A DNA stretch of 64,000 nt from Planotetraspora mira (GTDB lineage: Bacteria > Actinomycetota > Actinomycetes > Streptosporangiales > Streptosporangiaceae). The position numbers and the translations under genes are program-made. Of this stretch, positions 26,565 to 35,654 are shown piece after piece. The DNA lies in NCBI RefSeq assembly GCF_016863275.1, contig NZ_BOOO01000037.1, positions 62,001 to 126,000 of the forward strand, in the 5' to 3' direction. Each line of letters opens with the position of its first letter. Within the stretch, counting starts at the first letter, position 1. Under the pieces are notes generated by a model. That model searched no databases, was not told the origin of the DNA, and saw nothing but the letters and a program-made list of their open reading frames with translations.

Positions 26565-27416
26565 CTAGAGCGTCTTCTCCCTTAGGCCGGCCGAGTTCGG
26601 TGCCACTACGAGGCTGTCCAATTGGTCCAGAGCGGCCTGCGACGGGCTGCCGGGTTCGGCTTCCCCAACGAAGATGCGCAGGCCGGGCACGCTCTCGATG
26701 CGCAGCGTCTCATGCCAGAGGGTTACATGACCGACGTCACGCCGGCATAGGCGTACGAACCCCTGTTTCCTGCTCTGTACGTCATGGCGAGCCCATAGGT
26801 GGCGAAAGTCCTCGCTTGCCCGCGAGAGCTCTTCGACCAACTCATTGAGGAACGGGTCTCGGGGATCCGCTCCCGCCGCGGCGCGAAGGTCCGCCACATC
26901 GTTACGGGCCTCCTGTTCCCAATCCATGTAGAACTCATGTGCCACAGGATCGAGGAAGGCGAACCGGACCAGATTGTCGTGCTCCAGCCCCTTGAAAAGG
27001 GCAACGGCCAGCCGGTTCTTGGCCACGACGTCCAGCCGGTGATTCACCACAAGCGCCGGCGCGTGATCCCATTTCTCGATGAGGCGCAGCACGGCCGGAC
27101 TGACCTGGTCGGCCCCGTTGCTGGGTGGACCCGTGTCTGCCCGGGGGCGTGCGAGCTCACACAAGTGCCGTGTGGCCTCGCCGTCCAATCTCAAGGTACG
27201 TGCCAGGGCTGCGATTACTTGATCTGATGGACGGCGTTCCCGCCCCTGCTCGATCCGCATGTAGTACTCGGTGCTCACGCCGGCCAGCATGGCCACTTCA
27301 TCGCGGCGCAGCCCGGGTGTCCGGCGTCGGCCCCCGTCCATCAGCCCCACCTGGTCGGGGCTCGTCACCTGCCGCCGAGCGCGAAGGAACTCCCCCAGGC
27401 GCTTGTCACGATTCAT
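26565..27416 (-). CDS. MmyB-like XRE family transcriptional regulator
   Basis: A 283-residue regulator. The N-terminal HTH is LGEFLRARRQVTSPDQVGL...TPGLRRDEVAMLAGVSTEYYMRIEQGRERRPSDQVIAALARTL. The C-terminal MmyB-like ligand domain contains PALVVNHRLDVVAKNRLAVALF and ends with LRIFVGEAEPGSPSQAALDQLDSL. Such proteins are common actinomycete regulators, often divergent from a target SDR. Here the next gene in the opposite direction is the SDR at 27631, 214 bp away. Confidence 0.9.
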   Translation of the reverse strand: MNRDKRLGEFLRARRQVTSPDQVGLMDGGRRRTPGLRRDEVAMLAGVSTEYYMRIEQGRERRPSDQVIAALARTLRLDGEATRHLCELARPRADTGPPSNGADQVSPAVLRLIEKWDHAPALVVNHRLDVVAKNRLAVALFKGLEHDNLVRFAFLDPVAHEFYMDWEQEARNDVADLRAAAGADPRDPFLNELVEELSRASEDFRHLWARHDVQSRKQGFVRLCRRDVGHVTLWHETLRIESVPGLRIFVGEAEPGSPSQAALDQLDSLVVAPNSAGLREKTL

Positions 27417-27630
27417 TCCCACACGCTACGAGGTGACGAAACGAGAAGGATGGTCGTGTCACACCTAGGAACACGGTTGCCATGTGCCAGAGGTCCCGTA
27501 TTGCTTCGCCCAGTCGAGAACCTTCGAATCGGGCGCACGCTGGTCAACGATGGTTCCGCAGGCCTCACCCCGCCCATTGAGGCGGCGTAGAAGCGAGTGA
27601 GGCTGAACGTCACTAGCAGGGGGATCGGCG

Positions 27631-28380
27631 ATGACGCATCCACTCGCAGGGAAGACCGCCTTGGTCACCGGGGGATCACGTGGGATCGGCGCGGCTATCG
27701 TGCGCCGGTTGGCCCGCGACGGGGCGCAGGTGGTCTTCACCTATCTCCGCTCTGTGGACCTGGCAGAAAAGGTCGCGCGGGAGTTGGCGATCGCCGGGGG
27801 TCGCTCCCTGGCCGTCCAGGCCGACAGCGGCGACCCTGAGGCGGTCTGTGCCGCCGTGGCGCGGACAGTGGAGACCTTCGGTGGCCTGGACATCCTGGTG
27901 AACAACGCCGGTCTCAGCATCCGGAAGCCTGTCGGCGACGTCACGCTGGAGGACTTCGACGTGATGGTGGGCGTGAGTCTCCGCGGCCCGTACGCGACGA
28001 TCCAGGCCGCCCTTCCTCACCTGCCCGATGACGGCAGGATCGTCAACATCGGCAGCATCTGGGCCGATCACCTGCCGCTGCCGGTGGCCCACCTCGGCAT
28101 GTCTCTGTACACGATGACCAGAGCGGCGACGGCCGGCTTGACCCGAGCCCTCGCCCAGGAACTCGGACCACGTGGCATCACGGTCAACAACGTCCAGCCG
28201 GGCACCACCAGGACGGATCTGGTCCCCGACCGCCTGATGGAGGTCTTGAGGCCGATGATTCCCCTGGGCCGTATCGGAGAGCCCGCCGACGTTGCCGGCG
28301 CGGTTGCCTACCTCGTGGGGCCGGATGCCCGCTTCGTCACCGGCGCGAGCTGGAACGTCGACGGCGGCTACATGACATGA
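27631..28380 (+). CDS. Short-chain dehydrogenase/reductase with Arg in place of catalytic Lys
   Basis: A 249-residue SDR with a standard TGGSRGIG cofactor loop, NNAGLSIRKP, and Ser in NIGSIWADH. The active-site tyrosine motif reads Y-T-M-T-R, so the usual YxxxK lysine is Arg. The C-terminus WNVDGGYMT is typical of FabG-like SDRs. The lysine normally binds the ribose and lowers the Tyr pKa, so activity may be reduced or altered. It is divergent from the MmyB-type regulator. Confidence 0.88.
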   Translation: MTHPLAGKTALVTGGSRGIGAAIVRRLARDGAQVVFTYLRSVDLAEKVARELAIAGGRSLAVQADSGDPEAVCAAVARTVETFGGLDILVNNAGLSIRKPVGDVTLEDFDVMVGVSLRGPYATIQAALPHLPDDGRIVNIGSIWADHLPLPVAHLGMSLYTMTRAATAGLTRALAQELGPRGITVNNVQPGTTRTDLVPDRLMEVLRPMIPLGRIGEPADVAGAVAYLVGPDARFVTGASWNVDGGYMT

Positions 28381-28536
28381 GACGGGCAGTAGTCGGCGCA
28401 GGCGACTTGTCCTGATCAACCTTCCGGCCAGGTGGCCGCTCTACTGCGACCGCGACATCGCTAACGACGTCGAAATCCGCAAGGCCGGCAGCCTCCCCGT
28501 GGTCGCCCCGGCCCGGGTCGACTCCGCGCTGTCTTA

Positions 28537-29427
28537 GAAGTCCTAACAAAAAGGATCTTGGAATAGGTTGATCATCTCTGCTGTTGATCGCGGCGTGAGG
28601 AAGGGTCAACAGCCTCCATGGATCGTGTCCGATGAACTGTGGGCGCGGATCGGGCCGTTACTGCCGGTCGTGCCTCGACGAGCCGACCACCCGGGCCGCA
28701 AGCGTCTGGATGACCGGAAGGTCCTGTCGGGCATCTTGTTCGTGCTCTACACCGGGATCGCGTGGGAGTTCCTGCCCCAGGAGTTGGGCTTCGGCTCCGG
28801 CATGACCTGCTGGCGGCGCCTGCGCGACTGGCATGAGGCCGGGGTCTGGCAGCGGTTGCACGAGTCCTTGCTCGCCGAGTTACACGCCGCCGGGGCCCTG
28901 GACTGGTCGAAGGCGGTGGTGGACGGCTCCCACATCCGAGCACTCAAAGGCGGCCCAAAACTGGGCCGAGCCCGGTCGACCGTGCCCAAACTGGCTCCAA
29001 ACACCATCTGATCACCGAAGCGCACGGTATCCCGCTGGCCGTCATCCTGGCCGGCGGTAACCGCAACGACGTCACCCAGCTCATGCCACTGATCCAGGCC
29101 GTCCCGCCGGTACGCGGCCGGCGCGGCCGACCCCGGCAACGTCCCGACACGCTCTACGCCGATCGCGGCTACGACCACGACAAGTACCGCAAGCAGGTCC
29201 AAGCATCCGGGATCATCCCGATCATCGCCCGCCGCGGTACCGAACACGGCTCCGGCCTGGGCGTACATCGGTGGGTGGTCGAGCAGAGCTTCGCACTACT
29301 GCACTGGTTCCGACGGCTACGCATCCGCTGGGAAATCCGCGACGACATCCACGAAGCCTTCCTCAGCCTCGCCTGCGGCATCATCTGCTGGCGCCGAATG
29401 GCCAAACTCCAACTTTGTTAGGACTTC
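28537..29427 (+). mobile_element. Intact IS5-family element (IS427-like group), 891 bp
   Basis: Terminal inverted repeats are visible: GAAGTCCTAACAAA at the left end and TTTGTTAGGACTTC at the right. The flanks carry a 3-bp direct repeat TTA (28534-28536 and 29428-29430), consistent with target duplication. One transposase is encoded in two overlapping frames. This is the only insertion element in the window that appears complete. Confidence 0.85.
28595..29421 (+). CDS. IS5-family transposase in two frames, probable -1 frameshift
   Basis: Frame A reads QQPPWIVSDELWARIGPLLP...WRRLRDWHEAGVWQRLHESLL and VVDGSHIRALKGGPK, containing the first catalytic Asp, and stops at 29011. Frame B holds TGPSPVDRAQTGSKHHL, NRNDVTQLMPL, TLYADRGYDHDKYR with the second Asp, and WVVEQSFALLHWFRRLRIRW with the Glu. 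The join is at CCAAAAC (28955-28961): stepping back one base after AAA gives GGPKTGPSPVDRA with no gap, as expected for IS427-group elements. The GTG start at 28595 is a guess; a TTG at 28568 is also possible. Confidence 0.85.
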
Positions 29428-30315
29428 TTAGGCCGGCGCGGCCTCATTCTTTCTGCGGGTCGCATCCTGGCCGGGGGAAAGCCCGAACTGGCGGCGATAT
29501 TCGCGGCTGAACTGGGACGGGCTGTCGTAACCGACGGCGAATCCCACACCGGCGACGTCTCGCGGTCGTTCCATCAAGAGGAAGCGCGCCTCCTGCAGCC
29601 GGATTTGCTTCTGATATTGGATCGGGGTCATCGTGGTAACCGCTCGGAAATGCCGATGGAAGGACGTCACGCTCATCCGGGCTAGTTGCGCCATTTCGTC
29701 GATGCGCAGGGTCGCGTCGTAGTTCTGCCGAATCCATTGGATCGCCCGGCCGATCTGGGAGAGGCGACTGTCGGCGAGACCGATCTGCCGGATCATCGCC
29801 CCCTGAGCTCCGGTGATCAGGCGCCACAGGATTTCTCGCTCGGCCCCCGGCCCGAGGACGCGGGCATCGGCGGGGTGATCGAAAAGCCGTAGAAGACGGA
29901 CGACCGCATCGAGGAGAACAAAAGGAGCATCGCTGACGGCTATGCCCGGCGGAGGCGAGGGGGCCCTTTCCTGCGATGCCGTCTCCAGCAGGAGCGTGGC
30001 GATCGCCGCCGGCTTCAAAGTCAGCGCGAAGGCCGAGAAGGGCTCGTCAGCGCTCGCCTGCGTGATGTACGCCGTGAGCGGCAGGTCGACCGACACCACG
30101 AGATACTGGCCGGCATGGTAGTCGAACACGCTGCCGTTGAGCACCACCCGCTTGGCCCCTTGGGCGATCACCGCGAAAGCGGCACCCGCCATGCACTCCA
30201 ACGGCTCCGTCGGTGCGCTGGAAACTGTCAGTTCGACCCCGTTGAATTCCTTGCAGCGGCTTCCGGAGGCGGAGTGGCGGGCGATCAGCTCCTGAAGCTC
30301 AGCCAGTACGTCCAC
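29428..30315 (-). CDS. AraC family transcriptional regulator
   Basis: A 295-residue regulator with an N-terminal AraC_N domain (HSASGSRCKEFNGVELTV, VFDYHAGQYLVVSVDLPLTAYI) and two C-terminal HTH units: LRIDEMAQLARMSVTSFHRHFRAVTTMTPIQYQKQIRLQEAR and DVAGVGFAVGYDSPSQFSREYRRQFG. This is the group often next to SDR or alcohol dehydrogenase genes. It is divergent from the SDR at 30509, its probable target. The stop codon is formed by the TTA that also borders the IS element, so the insertion lies exactly at the gene end without damaging it. Confidence 0.92.
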   Translation of the reverse strand: MDVLAELQELIARHSASGSRCKEFNGVELTVSSAPTEPLECMAGAAFAVIAQGAKRVVLNGSVFDYHAGQYLVVSVDLPLTAYITQASADEPFSAFALTLKPAAIATLLLETASQERAPSPPPGIAVSDAPFVLLDAVVRLLRLFDHPADARVLGPGAEREILWRLITGAQGAMIRQIGLADSRLSQIGRAIQWIRQNYDATLRIDEMAQLARMSVTSFHRHFRAVTTMTPIQYQKQIRLQEARFLLMERPRDVAGVGFAVGYDSPSQFSREYRRQFGLSPGQDATRRKNEAAPA

Positions 30316-30508
30316 GCCCTCACTAAAGCATCGAAGCCGCCGGCGTGGCTAGCTCGGCATGCCTGATCCTTAAACGATTGGCAGGATCAGGCAAGGCACT
30401 GACAGCATCGTTCTACCTGTCGGGTGATTCCGCATGCTTTGCTGGGCACCACACCGGCCGACGTTAACAGTCGGTTGTTCACGAACAGGGACGGAAAAGA
30501 GTAAGCAC

Positions 30509-31360
30509 ATGTCAGCGGATATGACCGATGAGACTCAGGGCCAGGTTTGGCTGATTACCGGATGCTCGACTGGATTCGGCCGCGAACTCGTCCTCGCGGC
30601 ACTGGCCGGTGGCCACCGGGTGATGGCCACCGCACGTCGTCCCGAGACACTGGCTGACCTGGCGGAGTTCGGCGGGGACCGGGTGAGTACGACAGCGCTG
30701 GACGTCACAGACCCTGCTTCCATCCAGGCGGCGGTGAAGACGACGCTGGCAACATTCGGCCGGATAGACGTTGTGGTCAACAACGCGGGCAGCATGCTTC
30801 TCGGCGCTGTCGAGGAATTCACGATGGCCGAGTTGCGCTCGCAAATGGAAGTGGTCTTCTTCGGCGCGGCCGAGGTGACCAAGGCGGTCGTGCCATTGAT
30901 GCGCGATCAGGGCAGTGGCACGATCGTGCAGATGAGCTCATTGGGCGGGCTGATGACCTACCCGGGCTATGGCGCCTACCACTCCGCGAAGTGGGCGCTC
31001 GAAGGCCTGTCCGAGACGCTGGCGGCTGAACTGGCACCGCTGGGAGTACGTGTACTGATCGTGGAACCTGGTGCGTTCCGCACGGAGTTCAACAGGAACA
31101 TCAACAAGACTAACGAAATCGCGGCCTACCACGAGTCGTCCGGCGTGACTCGGAATCTCACGGACCAACTGCTGGACGCCGAGCCGAACGACCCGGCCAA
31201 GGGCGCGGCGGCCATCGTCAAGGCCCTTTACAGCAAGAACCCGCCGCTGCGGCTCGTCCTGGGTAATGACGGGGTTGATCAGGTACGCGCCCACCACGAG
31301 TTCTTCCTGGCCCAGGTCGCCGACTGGGAAGCACTCAGCCGCTCGACAGCGATGTCCTGA
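30509..31360 (+). CDS. Short-chain dehydrogenase/reductase, probable AraC target
   Basis: A 283-residue SDR: WLITGCSTGFGRELVLAALAGGH, NNAGSMLLGAVEEF, active-site Ser in QMSSLGGLM and YHSAKWALEGLSET. It is a paralogue of the SDR at 24876-25691. The pairing of an AraC_N-type regulator with a divergent SDR of this subgroup is frequent in actinobacteria and proteobacteria. The start at MSADM has only a weak ribosome site. Substrate unknown. Confidence 0.9.
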   Translation: MSADMTDETQGQVWLITGCSTGFGRELVLAALAGGHRVMATARRPETLADLAEFGGDRVSTTALDVTDPASIQAAVKTTLATFGRIDVVVNNAGSMLLGAVEEFTMAELRSQMEVVFFGAAEVTKAVVPLMRDQGSGTIVQMSSLGGLMTYPGYGAYHSAKWALEGLSETLAAELAPLGVRVLIVEPGAFRTEFNRNINKTNEIAAYHESSGVTRNLTDQLLDAEPNDPAKGAAAIVKALYSKNPPLRLVLGNDGVDQVRAHHEFFLAQVADWEALSRSTAMS

Positions 31361-31647
31361 CCGCACCCGTCCCGCGCCGATACCCACCGGCAACATCACG
31401 ATCTACGGCTGCACCAGGCGATGGTTTCAATTCGATCTTGCGAGACGGGATCGCGGAGCCAGATTCGTATCGAGACGGGCTTTGCGCTGGGTTGGGACCG
31501 CAGGAACGCCGTGGCCGCCGTCGAGTGGCCGGCAGCGGGCGAGGAGTCCGAGGTGCACGGCGGGGACGGCGGTGACGCGCAGGGTGTAGCCCTGGCCGCG
31601 CCGTACGGTCACGCTCTGGTCGAGCGCGGCGCCGCGATGACGCGCCG
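31361..31647. other. Intergenic stretch, no gene seen
   Basis: About 290 bp between the SDR and the truncated NACHT gene. The minus strand holds a short frame (YTLRVTAVPAVHLGLLARCRPLDGG) without recognisable family or start. Considered non-coding debris. Confidence 0.4.
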
Positions 31648-33094
31648 CTAATCATCAGTCAACGGCGTGATCCCCACCTGCGCCCACGGGAGCCGCCAGT
31701 TGAGCCGGTCTACCGCGTACGGGCGCGTGGAGACGATCGCTGAGGCGTTGGTGCGACCGAGGAACGCCTCCAATATCCCAAGGGCGCGTTCGGCTGCGCC
31801 GACGTCGCTCCACTCGTCGACGCCGTCGACGAGCAGCAGCAAGCGATCGTCCTGCAGAGCGCGCTGGACCAGCGGCCACAGATGTGCGGCGCTGTGCAAT
31901 TTCAGCCAGGCTTCAGCAGCCGAAACGAGCGAGTTCTCGGTCGACCTTTCCAGGTGACGGCACAGGAACCCAAACGGCAGCCAGATCGGCAGGTCGGCAG
32001 CGTGCTCCCGCTGCAGCGGGATCGACTGCGGCTGGGACGAGAGCACGTCCGTTGCCGCGAACCGCAGGAGGCTGGACTTACCCGCTCCCGGACGGCCAAC
32101 AAGTAGCCGATATTTACCCCCGGCCAACCACTCGTCGGCCCCGACTGTGCCAACTATGGCGCCTGTGGTCGGCGTGGACCGGGTTGTGCTGTTGAGCAGG
32201 TGGCGGACGGATCTGAACGACTGCCGGCGTGCACCCAGTCGGGAGGCGACGTAGGTATGCCCGTCGACCGGACCTTGCGCAAGGTTTTGACCTTCACCGG
32301 TCGGCTCGAGGATATTGGACTGCTGGCGGTTGGTATCGACATCCAAAATCACAAACTGGTGGTCGGGCTCTGTGTTCTCGACGAGGTGGACACCGCCCTG
32401 GGCGGAGAAAACGGCCTGGTAGAGGTCACGCAGCCCGGCACGTAGCTCGCTGCTGTCCTGGCGGGGCAGGTTGATGGCGAGGGCTTGTGCTGCCCCCGGG
32501 CCGCAGAAACACTCGACCCAGGACCGGCCGAAGAAGTCATCGACGATGCGAGGATGATCCTTCAGCAGGCTGGAGACCTCCTGCACACCCCACGGAACAA
32601 AGGTGATCTTGAATTTGGCCAGACGTTCGGTCTGCTGGCGGATCGCGGCGTCCAACTTCGTGTCCTGCAGGTCGAACGAGGTGGCGAAGTAGAACCTCGA
32701 CGTCTTGTACGCCCATTCGCCCTTCAGCAAGTCGTCAACAGCCTTCTTAATCTTGGCTGCCGTTAGGGATTTAATCCGCCGCGATTGCAGGGTGATTGTA
32801 GTTCCGGCCGCCGGTTTCGCCATCTGTCAGATCCAGTGGGAGCCGGGCGTAGGCATCGATCCCGGCCTGGGCCTGACCTGGAACGCCGAAGAGTTTCGCG
32901 TACTGGACGGGCCGGACCGTGTGCAGCAGCCTGAGAAACAGGCGCTCGGCGTCGGGCCAGTGCAGCTCACCGATAGGCAGCACCTGAGCCTTGGTGTCGA
33001 TGGGTGGCGGGGGAAGCTGCCCTGTAGGGGCAGCCCACAAGAGCGCTTCGGCGCGGTCTGCGTCATCCCTCTCGTCCACGTAGGCCAGCATCAT
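31648..33094 (-). pseudogene. Mrr-like nuclease-NACHT NTPase (defence gene), frameshifted and truncated
   Basis: The start ATG at 33094 has a good ribosome site (GAAGGAAAG). Residues from FGVPGQAQAGIDAYARL to TLQSRRIKSLTAAKIKKAVDDLLKGEW form a restriction-endonuclease-like (PD-(D/E)xK, Mrr type) domain, followed by FVPWGVQEVSSLLKDHPRIVDDFFG. The NACHT-type NTPase shows Walker A VGRPGAGKSSLL and Walker B LLLLVDGVDEW. A frameshift near 32780-32800 separates GGRNY from ITLQS. The catalytic Q-x-K position appears as Q-S-R. The protein stops at ITPLTDD, just after the NTPase core, so the sensor region is missing. An inactive remnant of a STAND-type antiphage gene. Confidence 0.7.
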
Positions 33095-33144
33095 CTTTCC
33101 TTCGCCGTAACTCGCCGGCGCTCCGGCCGCCGGTTGCGTCCACG

Positions 33145-34538
33145 GGGGTGGTGTAAGAGTTTCCGCTGGTAGAGGCGTGGCGTCGTGAAATGAGTACGGC
33201 CATCGCGTGATCCTTCGTGATTGCGACATCAAGATCGAAGGAGAAGAAAAGCGATGGCCGTGAACGACAGTGTGGACCCTGGCGCGTGGCTGGCGCGGCA
33301 GATCGAGGCCGGGGATCCGGATCTGTTGCGATCCATGGTGAAGACCATGGCCGAGGCGTTGATGTCGGCCGAAGCAGACAGCGTCTGCGGGGCCGACTAC
33401 GGGCAGCGCAGCAGCGAACGGACCAACTCCCGCAACGGCTACCGCACCCGCGAGTGGGACACCCGCGCCGGAACCGTTGAGCTGGCCATCCCGAAACTAC
33501 GGCAGGGCTCCTACTTCCCGGACTGCTGCTGGAACGCCGACGGCGGGCCGAACAGGCACTGGTCAGCGTCGTGGCCACCTCCTACCTGCTGGGTGTCTCC
33601 ACCCGGCGGGTGGACAAGCTGGTCGAGCAACTCGGCATCACCGGCATCTCCAAAAGCCAGGTCTCTCAGATGGCCAAAACCCTCGACGTGCAGGTGGAGG
33701 CGTTCCGCACCCGCGCGCTGGACGGCGGCCCGTATGCGTTTGTCTGGCTGGATGCGTTGACGCAGAAGGTCCGCGAGGGCGGGCGGATCGTCAACGTGCA
33801 CACCCTGGTCGCCACCGCGGTCAACGCCAACGGCCAGCGGGAGATCCTCGGCCTGGACATCACCTCCCGTGAGGACGGCGCCGGCTGGCTGGCATTCCTG
33901 CGCGGCCTGGTCGCCCGCGGCCTATCCGGCGTGCAGTTGGTCATCTCCGACGCCCACGCCGGGCTGGTCGAGGCGATCGGCGCCACCCTGCCCGGCGCGT
34001 CCTGGCAGCGCTGCCGGACCCACTACCTGCGCAACCTGCTGACGACCGTGCCGAAGTCGGCTCAGCCGTGGGTGGCCACGCTGGTGCGGACCATCTTCGA
34101 CCAGCCCACCACCGAGCAAGTTCGCGCTCAGCACGCCTGGGTCATCGACGCCCTCCAGGCGAAATACCCGGCCGCCGCCGACCACCTCGACCAAGCCCGA
34201 GACGACCTACTGGCCTTCGCCCAGTTCCCGCGCGAGATCTGGAAACAGATCTGGTCCAACAACCCGCAGGAACGGCTGAACAAGGAGATTCGTCGCCGCA
34301 CCGACGTCGTCGGCATCTTCCCCGACCGGGAAGCGATCATCCGCCTCGTCGGCGCGGTCCTGGCCGAGCAGACCGACGGATGGACCGAAGCCCGCCGCTA
34401 CATGGGCCTGGACGTCCTGGCCAAAGCCCGCCTGCGAGTGATCCCCGGCGACACACCGAACCAGCAACAGCTACCGGAGACACTCACCGCTTAACCTGCA
34501 GAAACGGATCACGCGGAGGTCGACTCATACACCACCCC
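33145..34538 (+). mobile_element. IS256-family element, 1394 bp, transposase frameshifted
   Basis: Ends match as inverted repeats: GGGGTGGTGTAAGAGT on the left and ACTCATACACCACCCC on the right, one mismatch. No direct target duplication could be seen. It inserted just upstream of the nuclease-NACHT gene. Confidence 0.75.
33254..34494 (+). pseudogene. IS256-family (mutator-type) transposase with one frameshift
   Basis: The first frame reads MLRSMVKTMAEALMSAEADSVCG-like text: PDLLRSMVKTMAEALMSAE, GADYGQRSSERTNSRNGYR, VELAIPKLRQGSYFP. The second frame from 33571 carries LGVSTRRVDKLVEQLGI, AFVWLDALTQKVREGGRIVN (first Asp), VISDAHAGLVEAI, QRCRTHYLRNLL and IWSNNPQERLNKEIRRRTDVVGIFP. The break is near 33522: adding one G after GACTG restores FPDWLLERRRRAEQALVSVVATSYL. 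So this copy is dead unless the sequence has an error. Confidence 0.9.
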
Positions 34539-34594
34539 GCTGGACGTGACCGAAGGCGGCACTCTGCGGCAGTAGTCGGCATTGATCAAATCGA

Positions 34595-34639
34595 CTTTTA
34601 ATCCGTAGGTTCAGGGTTCGAGTCCCTGGCGCCCCACCA
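34595..34639 (+). other. 3' half of tRNA-Lys (UUU), likely att remnant
   Basis: From the anticodon loop CTTTTAA onward the sequence follows tRNA-Lys: ATCCGTAGGTTC, the T-arm GGTTCGAGTCC and the acceptor end GGCGCCCC-A-CCA. The 5' half is missing, so it cannot be a functional tRNA. Such 3' halves are left where an integrative element recombined at a tRNA gene. Confidence 0.75.
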
Positions 34640-35030
34640 CCTCACACCCCATCTGACCTGCAATTTCTCGAGCGAGCCGGGCCTCGTGGCGAGAAGATGA
34701 TCTCGCTTGGTTGCTCGTTGGCTGCCCTTGGGCACGGATCGGGCACAAGGAAGAAGTTTAGTCGCGGCATGTCATGTCGGACCCGTCAGACGCTTATGGG
34801 AAGACCAAGCCGAAGGACCCCTCCGGGACGCCGCGCCCGACTCGGGCGGGTAACGAGTCAAGTGTTGATCAAGCCGTTTGGAGCGGGCACCGTCGCTGGC
34901 CTTGCCGCTTGGATGAATGCCGCCCGCGAGCTGCTGCCGTGGGCCGAACGGTACTGGTCGCGCACCAGGTCCTCATCGACGCGGACTTGATCGGCATGCA
35001 TGCGTGGTCTACTCATGCAATCTCCCGTCC
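34640..35030. other. Intergenic debris, no gene seen
   Basis: About 390 bp after the tRNA fragment. No frame shows a recognisable family and no integrase gene is present beside the att-like sequence. Confidence 0.4.
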
Positions 35031-35039
35031 GAGCACAAC

Positions 35040-35162
35040 AGTAGCCACAGCGTTGGCCGCGGAGACACCGACCAGTAGGGGCAGTCCATTCGCGTCCGAC
35101 AGGACGTGCATCTTCGAACCCGGCTTCCCCGCCACGGGCTCGGTCCTAACACAATGGCTTCG
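35040..35162 (-). pseudogene. IS5-family transposase fragment
   Basis: The frame reads VRTEPVAGKPGSKMHVLSD then ANGLPLLVGVSAAN, matching the RTGPNPVDRGKPGSKxHxLxD region of IS5-type transposases. Only about 40 codons remain. Confidence 0.65.
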
Positions 35163-35289
35163 ACGACAGGTCAGCATCGTTTCGGCCCGAAGCCCGTCAA
35201 AGCGGCACTCCCCGCACCCATCCACGGTCACCGTCCAGGAACCCCGACATCGTCAAGCCGGCCTCGCCAAGTGACGTCTCAAGGAAGTC

Positions 35290-35544
35290 GTCGTCGAGGC
35301 GCCTGCTGACCGCGTCTTCGAAGACCTCGCCCGGTTCACCTGGCGCAGGCTCATCACGATGCTGATGGTCCGGCACCACTGGAGTTGGAAGGACGTCCGG
35401 CGTTGGCTTGTCACTCCCACCGGGCGGTGGCGGCCGATCGCTGCGGACGGAATCGAGCTGTTCAACATGGCCAGCACACCGGTCACCCGATACCGCTGGC
35501 GCGGCAGCAGAATTCCCAACCCTTGGATCCTCAACCGCGTCTGA
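35290..35544 (+). pseudogene. Probable group II intron reverse transcriptase/maturase, C-terminal fragment
   Basis: The frame contains RRLITMLMVRHHWSWKDVRRWL, TPTGRWRPIAADGIELFNM and ends VTRYRWRGSRIPNPWIL. This resembles the last segment of actinobacterial group II intron maturases (TRYRYRGxxIPxPW). No catalytic YADD part is present, and the assignment is from memory of the family only. Confidence 0.45.
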
Positions 35545-35654
35545 CGGCAGGTCCCGTGGAGAGCCCGTTGCGTTGAGAGGCGCACGGCGGGTTCGGCGAG
35601 CGGCCTGGAGAAACGGACCGGGAGTGATCTCGGCACCGCGCTCCAAACCGACTC

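Noticed and set aside
34595-34639. A functional tRNA-Lys gene
   Set aside because: The acceptor 5' strand, D-arm and 5' anticodon stem are missing.
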